From an uncultured Clostridia bacterium (GTDB lineage Bacteria; Bacillota; Clostridia; TANB77; CAG-508): a stretch of DNA of 64,000 bases. The stretch lies in NCBI GenBank assembly GCA_934157035.1, contig CAKPHG010000001.1, positions 186,001-250,000 on the forward strand. Reading direction: 5' to 3'. Below are positions 51,163-59,358 of the stretch, in pieces. A program made the position numbers and the translations under genes. Below the pieces are notes generated by a model, which had not been told where the DNA came from, made no database searches, and saw only the letters and a list, made by a program, of their open reading frames with translations. The stretch's first letter is position 1. Each line of letters starts with the position of its first letter.

Positions 51163-52353
51163 TTAGTCTGCTATTGTATATCCACCAGGTAAATAATCTA
51201 ATGGATTTAAGAATGAACTACTAAAGAAGCCTGACAAACTACTTGCTTTTCTTATTTCAAAATGTAAGTGTCTACCTGTACTGCTTCCTCTTCCTTCATC
51301 GTTTATTCCTCCACCTGAAGTTGCAATTACTTGTCCTTGTGATACATATTGCCCACTAGATATATGTCTTGCCAATAAATGTCCATATAAAGTTATATAT
51401 CCATCTCCGTGAATTATCATAATATAATGTCCATATCCGCCAGGATTCTCTAAACTGTATGCATATCCAGATGCTGCTGCATATACATTTTCATGATTTG
51501 CACCAATATCTATACCTTTATGCCATCTTCCCCAACGCCATTTAACTCTTGATGTAACAACTTTATTATTGCATGGCCATATAAAACTTCCATCAAATTT
51601 TAGTCCATTTCCATTTGATGATGAATTATTTCTTTCTATTATTTCTTTAATTTGTTGTTCAATTTTAGCTACTTGATCATTATAATCGTCTATTTGTTTT
51701 TGAAGTGCCTTATCCTCTGCTGAAAGAGCATCTGCTTTTGTTTGTCTTTCTTGTTTTTTTGCTTTCAATAAATTTGCTTTTGTCTCTTTTTGTTTTTTAG
51801 CACTATCTACTTCTGCTTTTTCGTCCTCTAATGTTTGTTTAACTGTTTCTATTTCTTTTTGCTCTTTTTCTATTGAATCTAATAGCTCTTTATCGCAATT
51901 TGTAACTTGCGCAACCATATAGTAATTAGATATAAACTCTATAATATTTGAACTACTAAACAATATATCTAAGAAAGATGTTTGACCTGTTTCATACATT
52001 GCTACTAATCTTTCTTCTAATAATTCTTTGTTATCCTCATATTCTTTTTGTTTCTTTTCTAATTCTTTTTGTTTTTCTTCTATTGAATTATTCAAATTAG
52101 AAATTTGTAGTTCTAACTTTTCTATTTCTTCCTCTTGTTCTGCTATTGATTCATCTAATTTTGCTATTTCTTCCATTTGAGCACTTAATTCTTCTTTTAT
52201 CTCACTTTGTGCATTTTTAGCATCATTTATTTTATCATTAATATCACTTTTTTTATCATTAAGTTCACTTTGTGTTACTGCATATATTGGAACACAAATG
52301 CTTGTTAATAATAAGATTAGAATAAGTACAAATGAAACTATTTTTTTTCTCAT
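51163..52353 (-). CDS. Murein hydrolase activator/M23 endopeptidase with coiled coil, paralogue
   Basis: A 396-residue protein with the same layout as its downstream neighbour: signal peptide (about 1-25), coiled coil (about 28-240), Ser/Asn-rich hinge (NNSSSNGNG) and an M23 domain with HKGIDIG and GRHLHFEIR. It lies 22 bp after ftsX, so it is the likely direct FtsX partner. Tandem duplication followed by divergence explains the pair. Confidence 0.92.
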   Translation of the reverse strand: MRKKIVSFVLILILLLTSICVPIYAVTQSELNDKKSDINDKINDAKNAQSEIKEELSAQMEEIAKLDESIAEQEEEIEKLELQISNLNNSIEEKQKELEKKQKEYEDNKELLEERLVAMYETGQTSFLDILFSSSNIIEFISNYYMVAQVTNCDKELLDSIEKEQKEIETVKQTLEDEKAEVDSAKKQKETKANLLKAKKQERQTKADALSAEDKALQKQIDDYNDQVAKIEQQIKEIIERNNSSSNGNGLKFDGSFIWPCNNKVVTSRVKWRWGRWHKGIDIGANHENVYAAASGYAYSLENPGGYGHYIMIIHGDGYITLYGHLLARHISSGQYVSQGQVIATSGGGINDEGRGSSTGRHLHFEIRKASSLSGFFSSSFLNPLDYLPGGYTIAD

Positions 52354-52375
52354 TTTTTTACCTTCCTTAATAAAT

Positions 52376-53278
52376 TTAAACTTCTAAGTATTTTCTCATT
52401 GAAATTATACTTCCTAAGCATCCAATTCCAATGCCTAGTCCTAAGTATACGCAAATTACTAATGGGAATATATCTGCAAATGGTAATAATGTTATATTTA
52501 TCATTGATGTAATTGATGATTGCATTATTTTATCAATTATTAAATTATAGGCTAAACCTAATATTAAAATTGAAATCATTGCTGATACTACTCCGATTAA
52601 TATACCTTCTACTATAAATGGCCATCTTATAAAGCCATTTGTTGCACCAACATATTTCATAATTGAAATTTCTTTTCTTCTTGCATGTACCGTAAGTTTT
52701 ATTGTATTTGCTATAATAAATATTGAAATTATAACTAATAATATTAAAATTCCAAATGAAATCCATTTTATTCCGTTTGCTATTCCAACTAAAGCATTTA
52801 TCGTTTTATCTCTCATTTCTATATTATTAACATTGTCCAATTTTTCTATTTGAGCTCTTACTTCTTCGCTCTTTGATAAATCAGTTAATGTTACAACATA
52901 AGAAACTTTAAAAGGATTTTTTTCTACGCTATAGCCTTCTAAAAATCTATTATATTCTGAATATCTTTCCTTTACTATATTGAACGCTTCTTCTTTTGAA
53001 ACATACGTAGTTTTTGCAACATATTCTATTTGTTTTATTTCTTCACCTAGTTTTGTAATTTGTTCTTCTGTTGCATCTTTAACCATAAAAACCTGCATTC
53101 CTTGTTCAGATTCTATTTCTTTTAGCATATAATTAACATTTTCACCAATTAAGAAAAACAATCCAAATATCATCATTGTAGCACACATAATAATTAAAGA
53201 TGCACCTGTTGATTTTTTATTTTTAAAAAAGTTTCTAAAACCTTCTCCTATTAAATAACTAAAAACATTATATCTCAC
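52376..53278 (-). CDS. ftsX: Cell division protein FtsX
   Basis: FtsX is the membrane subunit that passes FtsE ATPase state to extracellular wall hydrolases. It has one N-terminal helix, an extracellular loop of about 120 residues, and three C-terminal helices (FtsX domain with TIKLTVHARRKEISIMKYVGAT). I prefer the GTG at 53278, which has AGGTGG at 8 nt and gives a standard N-terminus (RYNVFSYLIGEGFRNFF). ATGs at 53284 and 53302 are alternatives. It overlaps the end of ftsE, so translation is coupled. Confidence 0.95.
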   Translation of the reverse strand: MRYNVFSYLIGEGFRNFFKNKKSTGASLIIMCATMMIFGLFFLIGENVNYMLKEIESEQGMQVFMVKDATEEQITKLGEEIKQIEYVAKTTYVSKEEAFNIVKERYSEYNRFLEGYSVEKNPFKVSYVVTLTDLSKSEEVRAQIEKLDNVNNIEMRDKTINALVGIANGIKWISFGILILLVIISIFIIANTIKLTVHARRKEISIMKYVGATNGFIRWPFIVEGILIGVVSAMISILILGLAYNLIIDKIMQSSITSMINITLLPFADIFPLVICVYLGLGIGIGCLGSIISMRKYLEV

Positions 53279-53954
53279 TATCATACCCACCTTTTTTATC
53301 ATCTCTATCTATAACGCCTTTATCAATATGAATAACTCTTTTCTTCATACGATCTACTATGTCTTTTGCGTGTGTTGCAACAACTACTGTTGTACCTCTC
53401 ATATTTATATCATTAAGTAATGTCATAATATCCCATGCTGTTTCTGGGTCAAGGTTACCTGTAGGTTCATCTGCTATAAGCATAGATGGGTTATTAACTA
53501 ATGCTCTTGCTAATGCTACTCTTTGTTGTTCTCCTCCTGATAGTTCATTTGGATACATTTTTGCTTTTCCACTTAGTCCTACTAGTGAAAGTACCATAGG
53601 AACTTGTCTTCTTATATGTTTTGGTGTTGCTCTTACTATATACATAGCAAATGCAACATTTTCGTATACAGTTTTATCTGGTAATAATCTGAAATCTTGG
53701 AAAACTACCCCCATACTTCTTCTTAGGTAAGGTACCCTTTTAGGCTTTAAAAAAGTAGTATCTTTACCATTTATAATTATATTTCCTGATGTAGGATTTT
53801 CTTCTTTTAATATCATTTTTATTAATGTTGATTTTCCTGAACCTGATGTTCCAACTAAGAAAGCAAATTCTCCTTTTTCTATTTTAAAATTTGCATTATG
53901 TACAGCTTCAGTTCCAGTACTATAAGTTTTGCTTACATTTCTAAATTCTATCAT
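53268..53954 (-). CDS. ftsE: Cell division ATP-binding protein FtsE
   Basis: The ABC ATPase of FtsEX. The 228-residue protein has Walker A GTSGSGKS (35-42), Q-loop VVFQDFRLLP, signature LSGGEQQR and Walker B MLIADEPTGNLD, all intact. It is the first gene of the cluster ftsE-ftsX-M23-M23, driven by the promoter at 54038-54066. Confidence 0.97.
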   Translation of the reverse strand: MIEFRNVSKTYSTGTEAVHNANFKIEKGEFAFLVGTSGSGKSTLIKMILKEENPTSGNIIINGKDTTFLKPKRVPYLRRSMGVVFQDFRLLPDKTVYENVAFAMYIVRATPKHIRRQVPMVLSLVGLSGKAKMYPNELSGGEQQRVALARALVNNPSMLIADEPTGNLDPETAWDIMTLLNDINMRGTTVVVATHAKDIVDRMKKRVIHIDKGVIDRDDKKGGYDSEI

Positions 53955-54037
53955 ATAATTTAGCTCCTTATTATTTTTACATTGCTTATTTCCCTAATGT
54001 TATACTAAAGTTTACGCAATTTTATCTTTTCTACCTA

Positions 54038-54066
54038 ATCATAACAATAAAATAAATTATTTGCAA
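54038..54066 (-). promoter_or_regulatory. Promoter of the ftsEX cluster
   Basis: Minus strand TTGCAA (54061-54066), 17 nt, TATGAT (54038-54043). Confidence 0.65.
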
Positions 54067-54167
54067 TAGTTTTTTCAATAAAAAAACTTGTAATTTATGC
54101 CACTTTGTTATATTTTGTCGTTTTTTCTTATTTTTTCTCTATTTTAGAAATTTCACAAAAAATTCAT

Positions 54168-54200
54168 AAAAAAAATCTCTCATTATAGAGAGATTTTTTT
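54168..54200 (-). terminator. Terminator of the Cys-rich small gene
   Basis: A-tract, atctct/agagat stem and T-tract, touching the stop codon at 54201. Confidence 0.75.
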
Positions 54201-54377
54201 CTAACATTTGGTACATTTTGTACCACTACCATTAGCTTCAAAGATTTTTACATTGATTGCTGATACTCGTGTAGTTTTTAAGAATTCTTCCCGTAATTTA
54301 GGATGAACTCTTTTGCAGTAAGCTGCCATTTCACAGTATCCAACTTTTCCACATAATTTTGTATTGCCACAAGCCAT
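54201..54377 (-). CDS. Cys-rich small protein, 58 residues
   Basis: The short frame starts MACGNTKLCGKVGYCEMAAY and ends GSGTKCTKC. Six Cys occur at residues 3, 9, 15, 21, 55 and 58, the first four with exact six-residue spacing, which suggests a metal site or disulfide array. An AAGGAGG lies 9 nt before the ATG and a terminator directly follows the stop, so it is a self-contained gene. There is no signal peptide. I recognise no family. It is not an overlap artefact, as no other gene occupies the region. Confidence 0.75.
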   Translation of the reverse strand: MACGNTKLCGKVGYCEMAAYCKRVHPKLREEFLKTTRVSAINVKIFEANGSGTKCTKC

Positions 54378-54459
54378 AATGTCATTCCTCCTTAAATCTT
54401 TAAAGATATATTATTAAATATACATAGATTATAGCATATTTTTTTTATTTTGTAAAATA

Positions 54460-55383
54460 TTATATATTTTTAATAATATCTTCAGCAGTTATATCAAAAT
54501 ATTCCATAAGTTCTCCTGCTTTTCCGGATTTTCCAAAAGTATCTCTAATTCCCATTCTAGTTACTTTACATGGATATTCTTCTGCTAATACTTCACATAC
54601 AGCACTTCCTAACCCACCTATTATATTATGGTCTTCTATTGTTATTATTTTTTTAGTCTCCTTAGCACATTTTACAATTAGCTGTTTATCTATTGGTTTT
54701 ATTGTATGAATATCTAATACTCTTACATTAATTCCTTTAATTTCTAACTCTTCTTTTGCTTTTATTGCCTCTGCTACTACATCTCCTGTAGCTATTATTG
54801 TGGCATCTGTGCCTTCTCCTATTTGAATTGCTTTTCCTATTTCAAATTTTTGATTTTCTTCATATATAATAGGTGTTTCCATTCTTGATAATCTTAAATA
54901 TACAGGTCCAGCTATTTTACTAATTTCTCTTACGGCCCATTTAGTTTGTACATCATCTGAAGTGCACATTACTGTCATGTTTGGAAGTGTTCTCATTAAT
55001 GAAATGTCTTCTAGCATTTGATGTGTTGCTCCATCTTCTCCTACTGTTATTCCGCTATGTGTTGCACAAATTTTTACGTTTAGTTTTGGATAACATATAC
55101 TATTTCTTATTTGATCATACGCTCTACCTGCTGCAAATACGGCAAATGTACTTGTATATGGAATTTTTCCAGATGTAGAAAATCCCGCTGCAGTTGCCAA
55201 CATATCTTGTTCTGCAATTCCCATATCAAAAAACCTATTTGGAAATTCTTTTGCAAATAATATTGTTTTAGTTGCAGTTGATAGATCTGCATCTAGTACT
55301 ACTATATTTTCATTTTCTTTTCCTAATTCTAATAATGCTTCTCCATAGCTTTGTCTTGTTGCTTTTTTTATTTCTTTATTCAT
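54460..55383 (-). CDS. Transketolase, C-terminal subunit
   Basis: One half of a split thiamine-diphosphate transketolase. The 307-residue subunit has the pyrimidine-binding domain (GIAEQDMLATAAGFS; ATHSGITVGEDGATHQ) and the C-terminal transketolase domain (KIITIEDHNIIGGLGSAVCEVL). Start MNKEIKKATR is chosen because AAGGAGG lies 7 nt upstream; an ATG at 55407 would extend it. It pairs with the N-terminal subunit encoded just upstream and serves the pentose phosphate pathway. Confidence 0.94.
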   Translation of the reverse strand: MNKEIKKATRQSYGEALLELGKENENIVVLDADLSTATKTILFAKEFPNRFFDMGIAEQDMLATAAGFSTSGKIPYTSTFAVFAAGRAYDQIRNSICYPKLNVKICATHSGITVGEDGATHQMLEDISLMRTLPNMTVMCTSDDVQTKWAVREISKIAGPVYLRLSRMETPIIYEENQKFEIGKAIQIGEGTDATIIATGDVVAEAIKAKEELEIKGINVRVLDIHTIKPIDKQLIVKCAKETKKIITIEDHNIIGGLGSAVCEVLAEEYPCKVTRMGIRDTFGKSGKAGELMEYFDITAEDIIKNI

Positions 55384-55435
55384 TTTAACCTCCTTTTTTA
55401 GAAGCATACAACTTATATAGTTGTATAATTTATTT

Positions 55436-56260
55436 TTAAATTTCGCTTAATTCTTTTATTGCTTGTTTAAATTCCTCTTCGTTTGGTGCTTTTCCATGCC
55501 ACTCTGCTTTTCCTTCCATAAAAGATACACCTTTACCTTTTATAGTTTTAGCAATAATAACTGTTGGTTTTTCTTTGGTTAATTTGGCTGTTTCAAAAGC
55601 ATCTATTAACTGTTCCATATTGTTTCCATCTACTACTATTGTATTAAATCCAAAGCTTTTAAATTTTCCTTCTATATTATCTAGTCCTTTTACTTCTTCA
55701 ACTTTTCCATCTATTTGAAGTCCATTGTAGTCTACTACTGCACATAAATTATCTAAATGATATTTGCTAGCAGTCATTGCAGCTTCCCATACTTGCCCTT
55801 CTTCTATTTCCCCATCTCCTAACAAACAATATACTCTATAACCATCATGATTCAATTTAGATGAAAGTGCCATTCCATTAGCTACAGATAAACCTTGTCC
55901 TAATGAACCTGTTGAAATATCTACACCAGGAACTTTATTCATATCCGGATGTCCTTGTAATTTTCCATCTATTTTTCTAAATTCTTTTAACTTTTCTTTT
56001 TCAAAAAATCCTTTTTCTGCTAAAGTTCCATATAATGCTGGCGCACAATGACCTTTTGACAAAACAAATCTATCTCTTAATGGTGCTTTTGGTTCTTTTT
56101 CGTTTATATTCATTTGATTAAAATATAATACTGTTAATATATCTGTACAAGAAAGTGAGCCTCCTGGATGCCCTGACTTTGCATTGTATACTTGTTCTAT
56201 TATTGATATTCTTATTTTTCTTGAGATTTCTTTTAATTCCTCTATATTTTCAATTTTCAA
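55436..56260 (-). CDS. Transketolase, N-terminal subunit
   Basis: The diphosphate-binding half of the split transketolase. The 274-residue protein has the HPGGSLSCTDILTVLY segment, SKGHCAPALYG, GSLGQGLSVANG and the ThDP motif GDGEIEEGQVWEAAMTA...DYNGLQIDG (in order). Translation starts at a TTG 7 nt after GGAGGG, an unusual start set by the strong ribosome-binding site. The split form is typical of Clostridia and archaea. Confidence 0.94.
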   Translation of the reverse strand: MKIENIEELKEISRKIRISIIEQVYNAKSGHPGGSLSCTDILTVLYFNQMNINEKEPKAPLRDRFVLSKGHCAPALYGTLAEKGFFEKEKLKEFRKIDGKLQGHPDMNKVPGVDISTGSLGQGLSVANGMALSSKLNHDGYRVYCLLGDGEIEEGQVWEAAMTASKYHLDNLCAVVDYNGLQIDGKVEEVKGLDNIEGKFKSFGFNTIVVDGNNMEQLIDAFETAKLTKEKPTVIIAKTIKGKGVSFMEGKAEWHGKAPNEEEFKQAIKELSEI

Positions 56261-56354
56261 ATAAATCCCTCCTTTTTGATATTATCATTTTATATTAGTT
56301 TTAATTTATATGCAATATGTATTTTTCTTTTTTACTAAAAATATAATTTGTATT

Positions 56355-56942
56355 CTAATAGTAATTTAACGGATTTACATATTCACCATCTACTCTTATT
56401 CCAAAGTGCAAATGACAACCTGTTGTTGCTCCATTCGTTGGTTTTCCACTACTATCATGATAAGTATTTCCTTGCACTCCATATACATATTTAGGGCCTA
56501 CCATTCCTATTATTTCTCCTCTTTTTACATTTTGACCTACTTGCACCACAAAATTTGGTGATACATGACAATATGTAATTTTCATATTATTACTAGTTAA
56601 TGTAATTGTATACCCACCTCCACCTAAGAAACCTAAATAAGTAATTTCGCCATCTACTGCAGCAATTAATATAGTTCCTTCTGGTGCACCTATATCTAAT
56701 CCTTTATGATAAGAACTAGCACCTGCTGTTGGTGAATTTCTTTTTCCAAAATATGATGTAATTACATTATACCCTGGTATGGGCCATGCAAAACCTAAAC
56801 TACTAATTGTAATTTTCTCTCCAACTATGCCATTTATAAAATCTGCCTGAATTGTTGGTATAAAAAAGGTGCAAATAAAAAAAGTTAAAATAATTAAAAA
56901 AATTATTATATTTTTAAAAGGCTTAAAAAAAGAGCCTACCAT
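56355..56942 (-). CDS. Secreted M23 peptidase
   Basis: A 195-residue protein with an N-terminal membrane segment or signal (about 8-33) and a single LytM domain: HKGLDIG (first zinc ligands), TYCHVS, and GCHLHFGIR. No coiled coil, unlike the FtsEX-linked pair. It probably cleaves peptide cross-links of peptidoglycan. It is a compact gene downstream of the GtrA gene. Confidence 0.9.
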   Translation of the reverse strand: MVGSFFKPFKNIIIFLIILTFFICTFFIPTIQADFINGIVGEKITISSLGFAWPIPGYNVITSYFGKRNSPTAGASSYHKGLDIGAPEGTILIAAVDGEITYLGFLGGGGYTITLTSNNMKITYCHVSPNFVVQVGQNVKRGEIIGMVGPKYVYGVQGNTYHDSSGKPTNGATTGCHLHFGIRVDGEYVNPLNYY

Positions 56943-56975
56943 AAGAATTCCTCCTTAAAATAAGCCCCTATTTTA

Positions 56976-57398
56976 TTATTTCTTAAATACAAATATTTTA
57001 CTAAATACATAATTAGCTACAATTACTATAACTTGAGATATTAATTTTATTATTCCGTCATTAAATTTTAATAATGTAACACCTAAAAACATTATAAGCA
57101 TATCCATTAATAAAGTTGCTATTCTTGAAGTTACAAATTTAGTAGCTTCTCCTAATTTATTTTTATTTGTACTCTCAAAGACAAATTTTCTATTTGTTAT
57201 ATATGCAAATGCTACGCTAACAATCCACGCTATAATATTGGCTATTTGTAATTGAATTGCATTTTCAGCGTTTAAAAATGTTCCTACACATATATAATAT
57301 GTAACTAATGATACAACTGTTGTTAGTACTCCAAATACTATATATAATATAACCTCTTTTGTGCATACTTTTTTTATTAGTTCTTTTACTTTTTCCAT
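56976..57398 (-). CDS. GtrA-family membrane protein
   Basis: A 140-residue protein with four transmembrane helices and the family segments YIVFGVLTTVVSLVTYY, WIVSVAFAYITNRKFVFES and NYVFSKIFVFKK. GtrA proteins are thought to flip polyprenyl-phosphate-linked sugars for surface glycosylation. No matching GT gene is adjacent, though two membrane glycosyltransferases lie elsewhere in the window. Confidence 0.9.
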   Translation of the reverse strand: MEKVKELIKKVCTKEVILYIVFGVLTTVVSLVTYYICVGTFLNAENAIQLQIANIIAWIVSVAFAYITNRKFVFESTNKNKLGEATKFVTSRIATLLMDMLIMFLGVTLLKFNDGIIKLISQVIVIVANYVFSKIFVFKK

Positions 57399-57467
57399 TT
57401 AAAAATTCAATCCTTTCTACTTGAGTTCAAAATTGCACAATATAAAAAAGCTTTATTAAAAATTAAA

Positions 57468-57498
57468 AGTTAGAATAAACTATTACGTTTTTCTAACT
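57468..57498 (-). terminator. Terminator of tRNA-Trp
   Basis: 8-bp stem agttagaa/ttctaact and a T-rich tail on the minus strand, 14 bp after the tRNA. Confidence 0.65.
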
Positions 57499-57511
57499 CC
57501 CCTATTTTTTA

Positions 57512-57586
57512 TGGCAGGGGTAGTAGGATTCGAACCCACACAGGCGGTTTTGGAGACCGATGTGCTACCATTAACACTATACCCCT
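57512..57586 (-). tRNA. tRNA-Trp (anticodon CCA)
   Basis: Acceptor AGGGGTA/TACCCCT, anticodon loop CTCCAAA with CCA, TPsiC arm GGGTTCGAATCC, discriminator G and encoded CCA end. Confidence 0.97.
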
Positions 57587-57591
57587 ATATC

Positions 57592-57628
57592 TATGCTAAG
57601 GCAATTAATATCTTAGCATATTTTTTTA
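57592..57628 (+). terminator. Plus-oriented hairpin with T tract upstream of tRNA-Trp
   Basis: Stem atgctaag/cttagcat with T7 on the plus strand only. No plus-strand gene needs it, so it may block antisense transcription or be incidental. Confidence 0.4.
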
Positions 57629-57710
57629 TATTATGCAAGTATTTATATAACAATTTTTTCTTTTTTATAATTCTTTATTTTTAATTAATTTTAAACCTTA
57701 CTTAACTTTT

Positions 57711-58187
57711 CTAATAAATTATTTGTGTATAACTATTGTCTAATGTATAATGAATTTTTCCATCATAATTTGCTCCCTTAGGATAGTATATTGTATGTGA
57801 TTGTTCATTAATAATGTATAAATCTGTTAAATCTGATATTTTATCTGTTTTATTTCTTTTATAAAGTTCTTCATAGTCATGTCCATTATTTAAAACTAAA
57901 TCTAATTGTTTTATATCTATAATGTAATATTTATCACCATCATTAATATTTTTTACACCTTCCAACATCAAAACATTTTCATATTCGTTTGCTATTGGTA
58001 GTTCTTTTATTCTAGCATAATATTGGTTTACTTCTTCTTCAAGAGTCTTTATATCACTTTTAAAATTAGATTTTATCTTTTCTGAATTATAATTTTCAAC
58101 ATTTATTGCTACTGTAAATGTTAATATCATTAATAATATTATTGTTATTACTAAACTTATAAGTGTTATACCTTTATTATTTTTCAT
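57711..58187 (-). CDS. Pilin-like protein with prepilin-type N-terminus
   Basis: A 158-residue protein whose start MKNNKGITLISLVITIILLM has a short basic leader, a Gly cleavage site and the hydrophobic helix of type IV pilins; the usual Glu at +5 is Ser. I chose the ATG with AAAGGA 6 nt upstream. The rest is a globular domain without recognised motif. It could be processed by the prepilin peptidase at 36135. It stands alone after divIVA; role unknown. Confidence 0.75.
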   Translation of the reverse strand: MKNNKGITLISLVITIILLMILTFTVAINVENYNSEKIKSNFKSDIKTLEEEVNQYYARIKELPIANEYENVLMLEGVKNINDGDKYYIIDIKQLDLVLNNGHDYEELYKRNKTDKISDLTDLYIINEQSHTIYYPKGANYDGKIHYTLDNSYTQIIY

Positions 58188-58213
58188 AAAGATTCCTTTC
58201 TTTTTCATACTAC

Positions 58214-58241
58214 AAAAGGCACTTTATAAACAGTGCCTTTT
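58214..58241 (-). terminator. Terminator of sepF-divIVA
   Basis: 9-bp stem aaaaggcac/gtgcctttt with a T-rich loop side, 6 bp after the divIVA stop codon. Confidence 0.75.
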
Positions 58242-58246
58242 AATTT

Positions 58247-58702
58247 TTATTGATCATCTTTATTAACTTCTTTTAATAACTCTAATTGAGAAATTAATAG
58301 CGATTCCATTTTTGCTTTATATACATCAAATTGTTTTTTAATATCTTCTAGTTCTTTTTTCTTCATTAGTATTTCTTGACCTAAATCATCAACTGCTTTT
58401 CTTGCATTTCCTTCTGCTTCTTTAATTATTTGTTCAGCTTGTTGTCTTGCTACTTCTTTTACTTCTTCTGCTGTTGATTGAGCCATTACTAATGTATTTT
58501 GTAATGTATCTTCTATTGTTTTATAATGTAATAAACTATGTTCTAGTTCATCTACTCTTGATCTTAATTCAGTGCTATCTTTATAAGCTTTTTCATAATC
58601 ACTTGTTAAATCGTCTAGAAATTCATCTACTTCTTCTACATTATATCCATTCATCATTTGTTTTGAAAATCTTTTGTTTTCAATATCTAATGGTGTTATC
58701 AT
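58247..58702 (-). CDS. divIVA: DivIVA-domain cell division/polarity protein
   Basis: The 151-residue protein starts MITPLDIENKRFSKQMMNGY, the membrane-curvature-binding N-terminus, with YNVEEVDEFLDDL, followed by a coiled coil to the end. The ATG at 58702 is preferred because GGGGGGA lies 6 nt upstream. DivIVA marks negatively curved membrane at septa and poles. The sepF-divIVA order matches the Gram-positive division cluster. Confidence 0.93.
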   Translation of the reverse strand: MITPLDIENKRFSKQMMNGYNVEEVDEFLDDLTSDYEKAYKDSTELRSRVDELEHSLLHYKTIEDTLQNTLVMAQSTAEEVKEVARQQAEQIIKEAEGNARKAVDDLGQEILMKKKELEDIKKQFDVYKAKMESLLISQLELLKEVNKDDQ

Positions 58703-58740
58703 TTTTATTCCCCCCATAGTTTATCATTTAAAACTATTTA

Positions 58741-59205
58741 CTACATATTTGAATTTGAATTTCTTAGCCAAGATACTGATAATTTATTTTTTATTTCTTC
58801 TCTAGCTAATTCATTGGTTATTTCATAGTTATAAGGTGCAATTAAGAAAATTGAGTTAGATACTTTTTGAATGTGTCCATCTAATGCATGAACAGCACCA
58901 CTAATAACATCTACAATACGTCTTGCAACATCTTTATTTACGTATTCTAAATTAACTATTACTGATTTTTTTTCTTTTAATAAATCACATATTGCTTCTG
59001 ATTGTTCAAATGTTGTTGGTTGTGATATAACCATTTTTATTTGTTCAGTTTGTGGCATATTTACCACTTTACGTCTATTCCAAAAATTTTTATTTTCTAC
59101 TTCTTCTTCCTCTTCTTCTTGGTTGTAATCTTCTTCATAATCTTCTTCATTTGCTGTATCTACTCCAAATAAATCTAAAACTTTATTCATAATTGCTCCT
59201 GACAT
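58741..59205 (-). CDS. sepF: Cell division protein SepF
   Basis: SepF anchors FtsZ rings to the membrane. The 154-residue protein has an N-terminal amphipathic helix (MSGAIMNKVLDLFGV), an acidic linker, and the SepF fold (about 60-145; EAICDLLKEKKSVIVNLEYV, RRIVDVISGAVHALDGHIQKV). Two possible starts both have good ribosome-binding sites; I use the upstream ATG. ftsA is not seen nearby. Confidence 0.95.
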   Translation of the reverse strand: MSGAIMNKVLDLFGVDTANEEDYEEDYNQEEEEEEVENKNFWNRRKVVNMPQTEQIKMVISQPTTFEQSEAICDLLKEKKSVIVNLEYVNKDVARRIVDVISGAVHALDGHIQKVSNSIFLIAPYNYEITNELAREEIKNKLSVSWLRNSNSNM

Positions 59206-59322
59206 TTCATAACCTCCTAAAATATTGTCATTTGTTTTTATTTTTTCGTATTTTATGGTATAAGTATCTATCTTTTTTTTATTATTGTCAATAGTTTTTT
59301 AGTATTGTAATTGTAATTTAAT

Positions 59323-59355
59323 ATTGCTGTAATATTTTTGTAATATTACAGCAAT
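59323..59355 (-). terminator. Hairpin after the HlyD-like gene
   Basis: Perfect 13-bp stem attgctgtaatat with a 7-nt loop, directly after the stop codon. Confidence 0.65.
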
Positions 59356-59358
59356 GTG

